Shown here: positions 12,504-22,107 of the stretch, one piece after another
How the letters are laid out: each line of letters starts with the position of its first letter
Numbering within the stretch: position 1 is the first letter of the stretch
IMG/VR virus record: IMGVR_UViG_3300022926_000099
Span: 1-26,677 of that record
DNA: 26,677 nucleotides
Reading direction: 5' to 3' (one strand)
Origin: a virus
Program-made: the position numbers and the translations under genes
The notes under the pieces: generated by a model
The model's input: the letters and a program-made list of their open reading frames with translations, nothing else
The model's database searches: none
What the model was told of the DNA's origin: nothing

Positions 12504-13849
12504 CTTCTTTTGACAGAAGGTATACCATTGTACATGTTTTGTAAACCGTTTTGCAAACTTTTTAATTGATTATCAATCATTCCACCATTAGCTGCCATAG
12601 CTAAATACTGATTTGCAATGTTGGGTTTATTTTCGAACTGAATAACAGAACGAGTTAATTCGTCTAATTCATTTGGTTCAACAGTTTCCCCTACTCTTTC
12701 TTTTACAAAAGATAAGTAGTTATTAAAGGATTGTGGGTTGTCTTCTTTAGGAGCATACTGACCAATAATATCTTCTACTCTATTACTTCTATTTACTTTA
12801 GCTGTTAAATCATTTTTTAATGCTGCTATTCCTGTTTCCGCATCAGGGAATACAGCAAAATTATTACCATAAGTTTGACCTTCAATAGCACCGGACTGAC
12901 CTGCAAATTGTAGATTACCTGGATTATTATAAGCAGTGACTTGTGTACCATCGTCCGTGGACAAGGAATCTTGTGGCTGTAGTTCTTCTACAGTTCGCAT
13001 CACGTTTAATTCTTCTAATTTTTTTAACGCTTCTTCTCTAGCTTTAGGGTCAAGGTACCCTTCAGCAGCACTTTGAAATTTTTGTTTAACATCAATAGGT
13101 TGTGTAGTTTCATAAGAAGGTCTACTTACTTGATAATCTATGTAGTCTTTAGCCGATCTTAAATCCACTGTTGGGTTGTTATATCTAAATTCTCTCTCCG
13201 CTATTAAAGCATCTAACTCCAAACCTAGAGCATCTCTATCAGCTTCTAATGCTAGTTCTCTAGAATTATTAACTGTTTTTACTTGAGATATGTTAGAGGC
13301 GTAAGGATACTTATCAGGGTTTTCAAATATTTCTTGTTGTACAGAATTTAATTTATCATAGCCTTTGTTAGCTTTATCAAGAGCATAATTAGCAACATCT
13401 TTAAGAGCCCCAAGAATTCCTAAACTACCACTCATGGCTCTTTCTCCAAGAGCACCTAAAACTTTTCCACCAGCATAAGTAACATCACTCATGATCTCAC
13501 CAAAGGTAGGACCATACTTATTAGCTAATTGCATTTGTTTTTGGGCCAAGTCCATACTCTCTGGAGTTCTTCTTTGAGTTAAACCTTTTACAATACTGCC
13601 ACTTGTAGTGTAGACAGGTTTTGTTTCTTCTCTTTTAAACTTTGCTAATTCTTGTGCTTGTTTTAATCTTCTATCTAAACGATCATCAGAAACATCTTTT
13701 CGACTATCAAAATATTCTCTACGAGTTATTTCTCTATCTAACTCTCTACCAATATCTGCACGAGATTTCCCTGAAGAAGTACCTGAAGAAGTACCTGGAG
13801 GACCACCAGATGTAGATGTTTTTTTGCTAGTAAATCCTGGTGGTGCCAT
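12500..13849 (-). CDS. Virion protein with C-terminal muramidase/transglycosylase-like domain
   Basis: 449 residues. A Gly/Ser/Thr/Pro-rich start (1-30) is followed by a charged helical region (30-75) and a long, mainly helical middle. A C-terminal domain (about 305-420) begins AYNNPGNLQFAGQ and contains NNFAVFPDAETGIAAL and the YAPKEDNPQSFNNY segment. This pattern is typical of phage virion peptidoglycan-degrading domains. Its place directly after the giant internal protein suggests it is ejected to open the cell wall during DNA entry. NGGM occurs at 421-424. It overlaps the upstream stop (TAATG) and has AAAGGAATACATA before the ATG. Confidence 0.75.
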   Translation of the reverse strand: MAPPGFTSKKTSTSGGPPGTSSGTSSGKSRADIGRELDREITRREYFDSRKDVSDDRLDRRLKQAQELAKFKREETKPVYTTSGSIVKGLTQRRTPESMDLAQKQMQLANKYGPTFGEIMSDVTYAGGKVLGALGERAMSGSLGILGALKDVANYALDKANKGYDKLNSVQQEIFENPDKYPYASNISQVKTVNNSRELALEADRDALGLELDALIAEREFRYNNPTVDLRSAKDYIDYQVSRPSYETTQPIDVKQKFQSAAEGYLDPKAREEALKKLEELNVMRTVEELQPQDSLSTDDGTQVTAYNNPGNLQFAGQSGAIEGQTYGNNFAVFPDAETGIAALKNDLTAKVNRSNRVEDIIGQYAPKEDNPQSFNNYLSFVKERVGETVEPNELDELTRSVIQFENKPNIANQYLAMAANGGMIDNQLKSLQNGLQNMYNGIPSVKRR

Positions 13850-16800
13850 TATGTATTCCTTTGTCTAAATAGTTCCTGAAGTAGTGGGTCATTTCCAATG
13901 AGTGTATCAGCTGCTAACTGAGAATCAAGAGTTTGTCTACCTGATACTACAGTTCCTGCGCCTCCCGAACTGGTCACTGGGCCAGTGGTCGTGGGCGGTG
14001 ATGGGGGAACAATCTCTTTAAGATCAAAGCCTTCGGGCATTACAAAGGTAGAGTCAAAGTCTCCAGAATTAACGTCAATATTTCTATTGTTTCTTCTTAC
14101 CTTCATAATCTCTGGATAAGCTAAGATAAATGGATTTTGAATATCCCTACCTAGTTCTTTTCTTAGTTCTCTAAAGTTTTCATTGAAAGCTTGTCTTACT
14201 CCCTCTCCTGGGACATAGGGTAGGTATCGACCAGAAATTATAGCTTGTCTTTCTGACTCAGTCATACGACCTAACTCTTTATTAAGCTTTCCTTTATTTG
14301 CCCCTAGTTGAAGAGCATCTTTATATGCATTGTGCATTTGTTTAAAGTTTTCAAATCTGACTCTTTCGGACTTGATGTATTGTTCCACGATTTCACCAGG
14401 AGAAACAAGACCACCTTTTAAAACATCACCAACAAAGGATGCTCTTGCACTATCGTTTTTCTTATTAAAATCGGTAACGATAAACGGCATGGCGTCTACA
14501 GGATCTGCTTCAATAGCTCTGAATCCAAAGATACCACCAGCTTCATCAAGTAAGTTGTAAGTATTACCATATTTATCGGGAATCTTTTCATTACCTAAAG
14601 CACCTGCTTGAAATAATCTGTTTATCTGATTAACAGATCCAGGCATAAAGGTTTCTAAAACATGCATACCACCTTTATAAACTTTTTCTCCCACAGAATC
14701 TCCGGGTCTAAATACTTGTCGACCGTCTCTTGACCTGCCGTTTCTAGCTACAATATCAGCGAACGCTTCAAAGAAAATAGATTCAGAGATAAAAGGTTTG
14801 GATAATTCATAGAAGCTAGTAGCACCTGCATCGAGTAAATATTTATTTAAACTCTCTCCTGTTTGCTGTCCTTTAGATGCTTCGTTTAAAATAGTATTAA
14901 CAGGACGAACTAATGTGTCGTAGGGAAAGATGTAACTTAAATCAACATATTTTACTTTCCCTGTCTTTTCATCTCTACTAACAGGCATTAACAAACCGTT
15001 CTCTGACCACGAAGGAACAAAAGTTCTCAGTGCTCTCATATCATCATCAGTCATATCAGCTAAGGATTTACCAAACTCAACTAAGCCTGCGGGAACAACA
15101 GCAGCTGTGGTTGCAACACCTGCTAATCTTCTCATTCCTGTTTGTTTAAATCCTTCAACTTGTAGTTCTCTTAAACCTCTTTGAATAGTGTTGTATCCTG
15201 TTCTAATAATCTCAGCAGGGAAAGCAACAAAGGTACCAAGAGGTAGTCTTCTTAAGCTTTTGATAAAGTCGCCAACATATTCATAGTTGGGAATATTGTG
15301 CTTGGTAATTTGTGCAGCCATATTTTCATAGAAAGTTTCTAGTAGTTTGTCTCCTTCTAATCGAACACCTTGATTACCGATAGTTAAAAACTTACCGTCA
15401 GGACTAATATCTACAATACGATCAAAGATAGGATCATTCTTGGTTACTTGTCTACCTAGTAATTTACTATAGGAATTCATGTTTTTTGGATCAAAAATAT
15501 TATCAGCCGTGATACCTAGCTTTGAGAAATTGTTTTTTAATGCGTCTAATTCAACTTCAAAATTGTAGTTCTTCCATAGATTATCTTCAGCGAGATAAGC
15601 TCGTCTTGCTTTCTCTGCTAGTTTAGAAGTTCTACCTAACAGCTTATCCATAAAGCCATTAAAGTTTCCTGTGTAGATATCAGTGCCGACTTCTTTTGCT
15701 AATGCATCGATGTCCCCAGCGATAGGGCTAGTGCCATTAATACCTAATCTTTGATTTCTTAATCGACGAGCAACAGACTCAGCATCAGTGCCTGTAATAT
15801 CTTTCAGTGCTCTTTTAAAATAACGAGCTGTTTTCGCAGGGTTTTGAAATAAAATATTACCATTCATCGTAGTAAATAAAGTTGCGGACAATACGTTTCT
15901 AACGTGAGTGAATGGTGAGTAAATAGTTTTAGCTTGTTGAGATATACTTTTAGGAATTAAGACCATCCATTTGTAAAGATTATTTAAAGTATTATCTGCT
16001 AGCATTTGATCACCGCTAGTGATTGCTTCAGCTACAGGTTTGAATGTATATTTACCGTCCAATACACTAGGAACAATGTCAGCATTTTTTGTTTTTATTT
16101 GAACAATATCATCGGGCCCGATATAGATATCTTTGTATTCGGGTAAATTCTTTATAGCCTCTCTGGCTTCTGCACTACTATCAAAGAACATATTACTTTT
16201 TGCTGCACCACCTTCTCCTGTTCTTACAGTGTCTTGAAATAATTTATTGTGTGTTTGAAGCTGTGCCATGATTTGAGCTTGTTTAGAATTGGTATTAGCA
16301 ATGTTATAAAAAGGATCTTCAATCTCTCCTAACAATTGTCTAATGACAGGATTACGTAAAGTTCTTTCTTTAAATATTCCTTCGTCTAATTCTAAGCTAG
16401 CTTCATCTTTAATAAACTTTTTAAACCCACTGATAGGCCCCGCAGGAGTTTCAAATAAACTTTTTCCTCTTGTTGTTATAATAGCTTCAACGGCATCGGT
16501 CGCTTTTTGAGGAGCAACATTGTCGTAGTAGTCTTTAGCCATTCTATCTATTTGTTCTTCAATGGCTTTTTGTTTACTGATGTTTCTCTCTCTTTCTATG
16601 AGAGGATCCCTTTTACCTGTCATCGGTTGCTTTTGACGTTGTGATGCTCTTAACTCAACAATCTCGGTTGCTTTTGCTCTTGTTGTATCACTATTTTTAT
16701 ATGCCTGAGCAATCGCTGTTCTAAATACTCTTTCTGATTTTTGAATTATTTCTTGTGTTGGTTTAAAATCATCACCAGAAAATATCTTTTTAAATACATT

Positions 16801-18279
16801 TTTTTCTTTTTTAAATATCTTGTACTCTCTGTTCATATACTTACCAAGCTGACTGGTGAAAGTATCACTTAGTTCAGTAGCACTAGACAGAACATCTCTA
16901 GCTATCTTTTCTTCTTGTTTGGATAATCCTTTAATTCCAAGAACATCTTTCGCTTCTCTAATTAAAGGTTTTAAAAATTGATTATCTAAAGTAAGAGAGT
17001 TTAAATCTAATTGATATCGAGAAGCTAATAAGGAATTTTCAAATTCTAAAATATCATCATCTGTTGCTTTCAAAGTATTCTTCATAAAATCATGAAGGGC
17101 TTCTCTTTTTTTATAGGCAGGGTTAGCTACGCTAAATTCTTTTCCTTTAGAATTTACTTTAATAATTTCTTTTGGAACAGAGTAAGCTGCGTCCGGTAAT
17201 TGTTTCTGCACAATGTTTCCTTGTTGGTCAAAAACAAAATCTGATCTTTTAAATTTACCGAAGTCGGTTAGTCGATCATTGACAAGCTTTTGAAACTTCG
17301 TAAAGATTTCGTCTTTCTGTGATCCTGCATTTTTTAATGCTTGTTTTGAAATTTTTTCAGCTGACTTGGCTAAGGTTTCACTTACGATTTGTGATTGTAA
17401 AGCATAAGTAGAAGCTATTTGATCTCCATCTTTTAGAATATTAAATGCTCTTTGACCAAGAACACTATTAGGAGTTAGCATATTTAACCCTTTACCAATT
17501 ACATTTTGTAAAGGACTTCTATCAAATTGTCTTGCGAGAGGAGTTGCTTTCACTGCTTTACTGACACCAGCTATAGTTGCTCCTAACCCTGCTCCAATGG
17601 CACCACTCTCTACAGCAAATTTAAAACGATTAGTAAATTTTCTAAATGCTTCTTCTCTACCCTCTAATCCTTCTCTTTGATCTGTTTCTGTTGGACCACC
17701 AATAGCATCACCAATAGTTCCAAAATCATCAGTGTAGGCTATTCCCTCACCAACAGTGGAACCAAATAATCCCCCACCACCAATTTTTAATTTGGTAGCT
17801 AAATCGCTTTTTAAAGTATTTTGATCAATATCTTTTCTAACTAATTTTTTACCTGTTGCTTTGTCTAAATACTTACCTGTTTTCTTTGCACCAAGGGCTC
17901 TTCTTGCTAATCCCGCTCCTAATTTATAACCCGCTACACCAGGTACCCCTAATTGAATTAAACCTTCGGCAATTTTCCCTGTTAGTGTTTGCTCTGCTAT
18001 TTCTTCAAAAGGATTTAACTTATCAAAAAACTCTTCAACACCAGCGGCTGTATTTGTATCCGCTCCTAAATCAATTAATTCAGCAGCGAGAGAAGCAAAT
18101 CCCTCAGGTATTTTTAAAACACCAGAAGCAACACCAGAAGCAAGTCCTACAAAAAAATTAGGTTTTTTATCTTCGTCTTTTTTTTCTTCTAAATAATTAA
18201 GTATTTTTTCTTTTGCTTCAGTAGTAGATAAGTCTTCTTTGAGGTCAAACTTTTGCCCTTGATATTCATAAATTGGCAT
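13849..18279 (-). CDS. Giant internal virion (DNA ejection) protein, 1476 residues
   Basis: The largest gene of the window. The N-terminus (MPIYEYQGQKFDLKEDLS) is a small domain I associate with large ejection proteins of marine phages. Gly/Ala-rich hydrophobic segments follow at about 42-72, 102-130, 166-181 and 223-243; these could insert in or cross the host membrane. The middle is long, charged and helical, and the tail is rich in Pro, Ser and Thr (about 1415-1455). By size and position it parallels T7 gp16, but no sequence similarity is claimed and no lytic domain is seen in it; that is in the next gene. The ribosome binding site TAGGAGGTCAC is nearly ideal, fitting high late expression. 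Confidence 0.75.
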   Translation of the reverse strand: MPIYEYQGQKFDLKEDLSTTEAKEKILNYLEEKKDEDKKPNFFVGLASGVASGVLKIPEGFASLAAELIDLGADTNTAAGVEEFFDKLNPFEEIAEQTLTGKIAEGLIQLGVPGVAGYKLGAGLARRALGAKKTGKYLDKATGKKLVRKDIDQNTLKSDLATKLKIGGGGLFGSTVGEGIAYTDDFGTIGDAIGGPTETDQREGLEGREEAFRKFTNRFKFAVESGAIGAGLGATIAGVSKAVKATPLARQFDRSPLQNVIGKGLNMLTPNSVLGQRAFNILKDGDQIASTYALQSQIVSETLAKSAEKISKQALKNAGSQKDEIFTKFQKLVNDRLTDFGKFKRSDFVFDQQGNIVQKQLPDAAYSVPKEIIKVNSKGKEFSVANPAYKKREALHDFMKNTLKATDDDILEFENSLLASRYQLDLNSLTLDNQFLKPLIREAKDVLGIKGLSKQEEKIARDVLSSATELSDTFTSQLGKYMNREYKIFKKEKNVFKKIFSGDDFKPTQEIIQKSERVFRTAIAQAYKNSDTTRAKATEIVELRASQRQKQPMTGKRDPLIERERNISKQKAIEEQIDRMAKDYYDNVAPQKATDAVEAIITTRGKSLFETPAGPISGFKKFIKDEASLELDEGIFKERTLRNPVIRQLLGEIEDPFYNIANTNSKQAQIMAQLQTHNKLFQDTVRTGEGGAAKSNMFFDSSAEAREAIKNLPEYKDIYIGPDDIVQIKTKNADIVPSVLDGKYTFKPVAEAITSGDQMLADNTLNNLYKWMVLIPKSISQQAKTIYSPFTHVRNVLSATLFTTMNGNILFQNPAKTARYFKRALKDITGTDAESVARRLRNQRLGINGTSPIAGDIDALAKEVGTDIYTGNFNGFMDKLLGRTSKLAEKARRAYLAEDNLWKNYNFEVELDALKNNFSKLGITADNIFDPKNMNSYSKLLGRQVTKNDPIFDRIVDISPDGKFLTIGNQGVRLEGDKLLETFYENMAAQITKHNIPNYEYVGDFIKSLRRLPLGTFVAFPAEIIRTGYNTIQRGLRELQVEGFKQTGMRRLAGVATTAAVVPAGLVEFGKSLADMTDDDMRALRTFVPSWSENGLLMPVSRDEKTGKVKYVDLSYIFPYDTLVRPVNTILNEASKGQQTGESLNKYLLDAGATSFYELSKPFISESIFFEAFADIVARNGRSRDGRQVFRPGDSVGEKVYKGGMHVLETFMPGSVNQINRLFQAGALGNEKIPDKYGNTYNLLDEAGGIFGFRAIEADPVDAMPFIVTDFNKKNDSARASFVGDVLKGGLVSPGEIVEQYIKSERVRFENFKQMHNAYKDALQLGANKGKLNKELGRMTESERQAIISGRYLPYVPGEGVRQAFNENFRELRKELGRDIQNPFILAYPEIMKVRRNNRNIDVNSGDFDSTFVMPEGFDLKEIVPPSPPTTTGPVTSSGGAGTVVSGRQTLDSQLAADTLIGNDPLLQELFRQRNT

Positions 18280-18287
18280 GTGACCTC

Positions 18288-19457
18288 CTAATCTATTTTA
18301 ATTACTTCTTCTGTATTTGTTGGGGTGGTTGTAGTTGTTGAATCTTGTTCTAGGAACATTCCTGTTCCAAATTCTTTTTTAATTTGAGCGTCAGCCGCCT
18401 CAATAGCGTCATTAACTACACCAAGTTCTTTTTCATAAAGAACTAACAGTTCTGAATACCTTTCGTCTTTCATCTCAGCGATAGTTTTCCCAGATTTTTG
18501 TTCGTATATTCTAGTTGCTTCCTCAGCTGCTTTTTCTGGACTAAGTCCTTTACTGTTTATAAGGTCTTGTACTAATTGACCAAAGGTTCCTGGCTTCTGA
18601 GTTCTACCTAGTTCTTCTTCAGCACCTTTAATAGCTATCATATCAATCGCTCTTTCATCTTTCATTGCTTCTCTACCTAGAGTTGCAAAAGCTTGCAATG
18701 GATCTTTAGCTGAATTAGCAATCTTCTCAGCAAAGTTTCCGCCTTTAGCAGAAGCTAAATTCAAACCAAATTGTGCTAGCTGTAATAGACCTTGTTGTTT
18801 TAACCCTTCCCTAGGATCCCCTAAAATCTTTTTATATAAATCAGAACGCTCTCTCACTAAAGATTCTAAATCAGAAAGTCTTTCTTTTTCTGGTGCTCCA
18901 AGAGTATCGGTAACACTTGTTGTCTTTTCTTCAATGATTTCATCTTGCCCTGGACCTTTTCCTTTTAAGATAGCTTCTTTTAATTCCGTAGTTGTTTTTG
19001 CCTTCTTAATATCTTCTGGTACGGGAGTTGAAGTAGCTTCTATTTTTTGTTCCTCTGAACCTGTAGTTGCTTTTCTTTCAGCTAACTCTGCTTTTAATTT
19101 TGGAAGTTCTGCTTGTGCTTCAGCAACTTTATCTTCCCCATAATATTCAGGATTAGCAATAATTCTTTCTAGAGTAGCAATTCGACCTTCTAAATTAGTT
19201 ACTCCTTTTTTAGCATATTTCTCAACCATAGGTGTATAACTTTTAGGATCCATAACCGTCTCCATTGCTGTAGGAGAACCTGTTGTTTGACCAAGTGCTT
19301 TATCATCATATTGATACCCTGGAGGAATAGTAACTTCTCTTCCGTTAGCAAACTTTTGAACCACGATACCACCATTAGCAAAAGCTGGGATACCATAAGC
19401 ACGTAATTGGTCCTTGGTCAGTGGGCGCTGGAACATGGGTCTATCTAATATAGCCAT
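18288..19457 (-). CDS. Putative internal virion protein, coiled coil (389 aa)
   Basis: A short N-terminal region with AFANGGIVVQKFANG (25-39) is followed by a coiled coil (about 86-130), a Thr/Glu-rich linker and a helical core with LLQLAQFGLNLASAKGGNFA (224-243). The C-terminus is Thr-rich (EQDSTTTTTPTNTEE). There is no signal peptide. The core motif resembles proteins next to ejection genes in uncultured marine phages. It is translationally coupled to the upstream gene (TAATG). I infer a structural or ejection role from the neighbours; no enzyme motif is visible. Confidence 0.65.
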   Translation of the reverse strand: MAILDRPMFQRPLTKDQLRAYGIPAFANGGIVVQKFANGREVTIPPGYQYDDKALGQTTGSPTAMETVMDPKSYTPMVEKYAKKGVTNLEGRIATLERIIANPEYYGEDKVAEAQAELPKLKAELAERKATTGSEEQKIEATSTPVPEDIKKAKTTTELKEAILKGKGPGQDEIIEEKTTSVTDTLGAPEKERLSDLESLVRERSDLYKKILGDPREGLKQQGLLQLAQFGLNLASAKGGNFAEKIANSAKDPLQAFATLGREAMKDERAIDMIAIKGAEEELGRTQKPGTFGQLVQDLINSKGLSPEKAAEEATRIYEQKSGKTIAEMKDERYSELLVLYEKELGVVNDAIEAADAQIKKEFGTGMFLEQDSTTTTTPTNTEEVIKID

Positions 19458-20431
19458 TATCCTATTAACGAACTAATACCGCCCGCTCCCCCTAAAGCAC
19501 CTAAGGTACTTAGTCCAGCAATCCCTAACCCTGCTACTTGTTGTAAAAGTGAGGGAGAAGGCTGTTGTGTATATTGAATTTGTGATGTGGGAACACCTCG
19601 TAGAATATCAGAAGCAAATCCTGCTCTTTTAAAAGGTTCTTGTTGCCTAGCTAACTCTGTTTGTCTTTGAGCCTCTAAAATATTTTGTTGTTGTTGCTGT
19701 TGAATACCACCCACACTTAATAATCTGTTAATATCAACACCAGATAATCTTTGACCGGCTTCTCCTAAACCAACTTGTGCTTGAGCAACACCTAAAGTTT
19801 GTGTTCCGAGTTGCCCTAATTGTTGTGCGGTTGCTCTTTGAGCGGCTTGTGCTTGTAAATAGTTTCGTGATAAGTCTTCAAAAATTCTTTGAGATTTAAC
19901 CTGTGCTAAATTTCTCGCTTCTTCCGCTTCACGGACACCGAATCTTGCTCCTCCAAAAGCTCCCGCAGCTACGCCTTCCGCTGCAGTTCTCTGCGATTGA
20001 ATATCTGCTTGTCTTTGTAGTTCTGCTAAAGCCTGTTGTGTTACTTGTTGTTGATAGGGATCCATATATGTTCCGACTTGAGAAGGATCCAATGTTGTAA
20101 CTCCGGCACCAATGGCCCCAAGTCCTGCACCGATAGTTTGCTGTGCTTGTTGTAAAAATGGTTGATACGCACCTAAGCCTGATTGAGCTTCTTGAATCGC
20201 TGTTAATTGTGCTTGCTCTAAAGGAGCAACTTCTTTTGCAGGGACTGCTTGTGAAATACCTGCTAAACCTTTTAATCTTAATTGATATTGTTCATCGGTC
20301 TCTCCTTCTAATTGAGGAGGAGGTGTTTCCCCTGGTGCTAAAGGTACACCCATTACGGATGCTAATAATTGTTCCGCTCTCTCTTCAATGAAGGGAGCTT
20401 GTCGTTGATATTGTACAATCTCTTCTGCCAT
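19457..20431 (-). CDS. Putative internal virion/ejection protein, Gln-rich (324 aa)
   Basis: A helical, Gln- and Ala-rich protein. Landmarks are PPPQLEGETDEQYQLRLKG (37-55), YMDPYQQQVT (122-131), GAFGGARFGVREAE (157-170), six Gln in a row (244-249) and a hydrophobic Gly/Ala-rich C-terminus (about 290-324). The YMDPY and GAFGG segments are ones I know from marine phage virion proteins of this kind. Size, order and composition recall small ejection proteins such as T7 gp14, but this is analogy only. The C-terminal hydrophobic end may be membrane-interacting. Confidence 0.65.
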   Translation of the reverse strand: MAEEIVQYQRQAPFIEERAEQLLASVMGVPLAPGETPPPQLEGETDEQYQLRLKGLAGISQAVPAKEVAPLEQAQLTAIQEAQSGLGAYQPFLQQAQQTIGAGLGAIGAGVTTLDPSQVGTYMDPYQQQVTQQALAELQRQADIQSQRTAAEGVAAGAFGGARFGVREAEEARNLAQVKSQRIFEDLSRNYLQAQAAQRATAQQLGQLGTQTLGVAQAQVGLGEAGQRLSGVDINRLLSVGGIQQQQQQNILEAQRQTELARQQEPFKRAGFASDILRGVPTSQIQYTQQPSPSLLQQVAGLGIAGLSTLGALGGAGGISSLIG

Positions 20432-20432
20432 A

Positions 20433-21278
20433 TTATGCTACCTTGCTTTCAAATTTATCCATCATTTCATACATCATTTTGGCACCTTTGCGACGCTGTT
20501 CTAACGTATCATCTTTATTTGCACCATTCAATGCCCCAAGTCCTCTCACGGCTTGAGCCGTCATCACAAATTCACCATCACTTAACATTGCAGGGATGTC
20601 ATCAGATTTCTCTGTCCCTGGTCCGTCGATCTGTCCTACTTTACGAGGGAAGTTGTTAACCACATCATTAAGAGATCTTGACTCTGTATCAATAACATCT
20701 CCACCTTCAGCTAAACTTCTATATGTTGGAGTAGCTGAACCATACTCAGTTGCATAAGCAACATCTGGCATTCTTAAATCTAAAGGCATGACACTACCTG
20801 GTTCTGGTGGACCTTCTATAGGAGTTACTTCATCTTCGTCTTCTTTTATGGAACTTAATGCACCGATAGCGCCTAATCCTAAGGCACCTTTTGCTAAAGT
20901 GCTCATTCCTCCAAAAGCTTCTGCTCCCCTTTGAAAAACACTCGGTTGCCCTAAAGCTTCACGTGCTGACATTTTTGCTAAATTTTTAGTAGGATCTCCT
21001 CCTAAAGCTGCTTTTAATTGTTCAACAGTTTGAGCTTCTTTAATAGCGCTAGAAGCTGTCGTTCCTCCAAACTGAGAAGCTGGGGCTGCTGTCCCAAATA
21101 AACCTGCACTTGTAGCAAAACTTCCTAAACCAAAACCCATTAAAGCAGAAGTTGCAATGTTCGCAGGATTGTCTCCTCTGATTGCAGATCCTAATCCTGC
21201 ACCAATGGATGCTCCCATCGGTCCACCAATAGCGAACCCGATTGCACCAGTGACTGCGGGTAGAATCTTTTTTAACAT
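20433..21278 (-). CDS. Putative virion protein with DGEFVMT motif (281 aa)
   Basis: The N-terminus has two Gly-rich hydrophobic segments (about 8-30 and 41-66), followed by a helical part and an acidic linker (EDEDEVTPIEGPPEPG). The C-terminal domain contains GPGTEKSDDIPAMLSDGEF (219-237) and RRKGAKMMYEMMDKFE. This SDDIPAMLSDGEF motif recurs in many phage virion proteins, including tail and internal ones. AEGGDV lies at 190-195. It precedes the Gln-rich ejection protein by one base. A role in the internal or tail complex is likely; no catalytic site is seen. Confidence 0.7.
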   Translation of the reverse strand: MLKKILPAVTGAIGFAIGGPMGASIGAGLGSAIRGDNPANIATSALMGFGLGSFATSAGLFGTAAPASQFGGTTASSAIKEAQTVEQLKAALGGDPTKNLAKMSAREALGQPSVFQRGAEAFGGMSTLAKGALGLGAIGALSSIKEDEDEVTPIEGPPEPGSVMPLDLRMPDVAYATEYGSATPTYRSLAEGGDVIDTESRSLNDVVNNFPRKVGQIDGPGTEKSDDIPAMLSDGEFVMTAQAVRGLGALNGANKDDTLEQRRKGAKMMYEMMDKFESKVA

Positions 21279-21281
21279 TTA

Positions 21282-21536
21282 TTATTCCTTTTTATTGACC
21301 GCACCCAGATTCGCCAATCGTGGTGCAAAGATTGTAACATCTCGCTTAATATCAGCATCGGTAGTATCGGTGTTAGGATCAGTAACGTCAGCAGAACAAT
21401 GATCTTCTGACTCGTAAGTTGTACCAGTTCGTGTATTCGTAATAACAGTTTCTGTCTTACAGCTATAGATAGGTACTTGTTCACCGTTGATCTCCCTGTA
21501 TCCTAGAATTTTTGGTTCATCGACTATTTTATGCAT
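21282..21536 (-). CDS. 84-residue hypothetical protein
   Basis: A small beta-rich protein. It begins HKIVDEPKILGYREINGEQV and contains two Cys (C26 and C47) on either side of TNTRTGTTYESED, then an Asp/Thr-rich stretch. An AAAGGTTAAT site precedes the ATG. It is inside the late operon, so a minor structural or assembly role is plausible. Another open frame on the same strand overlaps it, but it has no ribosome binding site and looks like a shadow. I do not recognise a function. Confidence 0.65.
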   Translation of the reverse strand: MHKIVDEPKILGYREINGEQVPIYSCKTETVITNTRTGTTYESEDHCSADVTDPNTDTTDADIKRDVTIFAPRLANLGAVNKKE

Positions 21537-21553
21537 ATTAACCTTTATTTGTA

Positions 21554-21922
21554 CTATTGTTGTCCCTTTATTTCAAGCAAGGAAACTGACCAATTTATGT
21601 TGTTAGCTATGTTAGCATTAACAATTAATTGATCTCCTGCTTCAAACACATAGACTCCATTTTGAAATAAATTTAAAGCCACGCCCGCTGATACTTCGGC
21701 AGCAAATGCAATTGTTTGATCTTCACTAGCATCGTAATGATAGGCGCTAACCAGAGTTTTAGGGTTGGTCACTGCTTCGTGAACAATGAAAAATGTTTTA
21801 GCAACATAGGTTGTAGCAGGAATAGGGGGCGTTGCAGCTACATTGGCCACGGGTACGGTAAATATAGTAGCGTTTGCTGTTGTGTCTAGAATACCTGTAA
21901 AGTTTTTAAATACGTCTGCCAT
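21554..21922 (-). CDS. 122-residue putative virion protein
   Basis: A beta-rich protein without signal peptide: TIFTVPVANVAATPPIPATT, then YVAKTFFIVHEAV, VYVFEAGDQLIVNANI and a final strand SVSLLEIKGQQ. The alternation suggests a beta-sandwich, as in decoration, neck or fibre-attachment proteins. Translation is coupled to the 61-residue gene (TAATG); it has no strong site of its own. The specific role is inference. Confidence 0.65.
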   Translation of the reverse strand: MADVFKNFTGILDTTANATIFTVPVANVAATPPIPATTYVAKTFFIVHEAVTNPKTLVSAYHYDASEDQTIAFAAEVSAGVALNLFQNGVYVFEAGDQLIVNANIANNINWSVSLLEIKGQQ

Positions 21923-22107
21923 TAAGTTGTTGTCGCACTCCCACTAAAAAACCATGCTCTTCTTGTTTGTTCGTCAGCATTGTCTTGCTGATAACTTGAA
22001 TTTAGCTGTAGCACAATTTGTTCTAATTGTCGAATAAGTTCTGCAAATGCTCTAGGATCATACTGTTCGGGTGGATCGGGAAATCTCGTTTGAGGTATTT
22101 TTGCCAT
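21922..22107 (-). CDS. 61-residue conserved small phage protein
   Basis: A small protein starting MAKIPQTRFPDPPEQYDPRA. It has a helix (about 19-45, AELIRQLEQIVLQLNSS) and a polar C-terminus ending GSATTT. I have seen near-identical small proteins next to tail genes of uncultured marine phages, but know no function. The start overlaps the stop of the tail-hub-like gene (TAATG), and its own stop overlaps the next start. It may be an adaptor or assembly factor. Confidence 0.7.
   Translation of the reverse strand: MAKIPQTRFPDPPEQYDPRAFAELIRQLEQIVLQLNSSYQQDNADEQTRRAWFFSGSATTT

Noticed and set aside
21272-21484. A 70-residue minus-strand frame overlapping the 84-residue gene
   Set aside because: It lacks a ribosome binding site and its composition is that of a shifted shadow, whereas the 84-residue gene fits the operon spacing.
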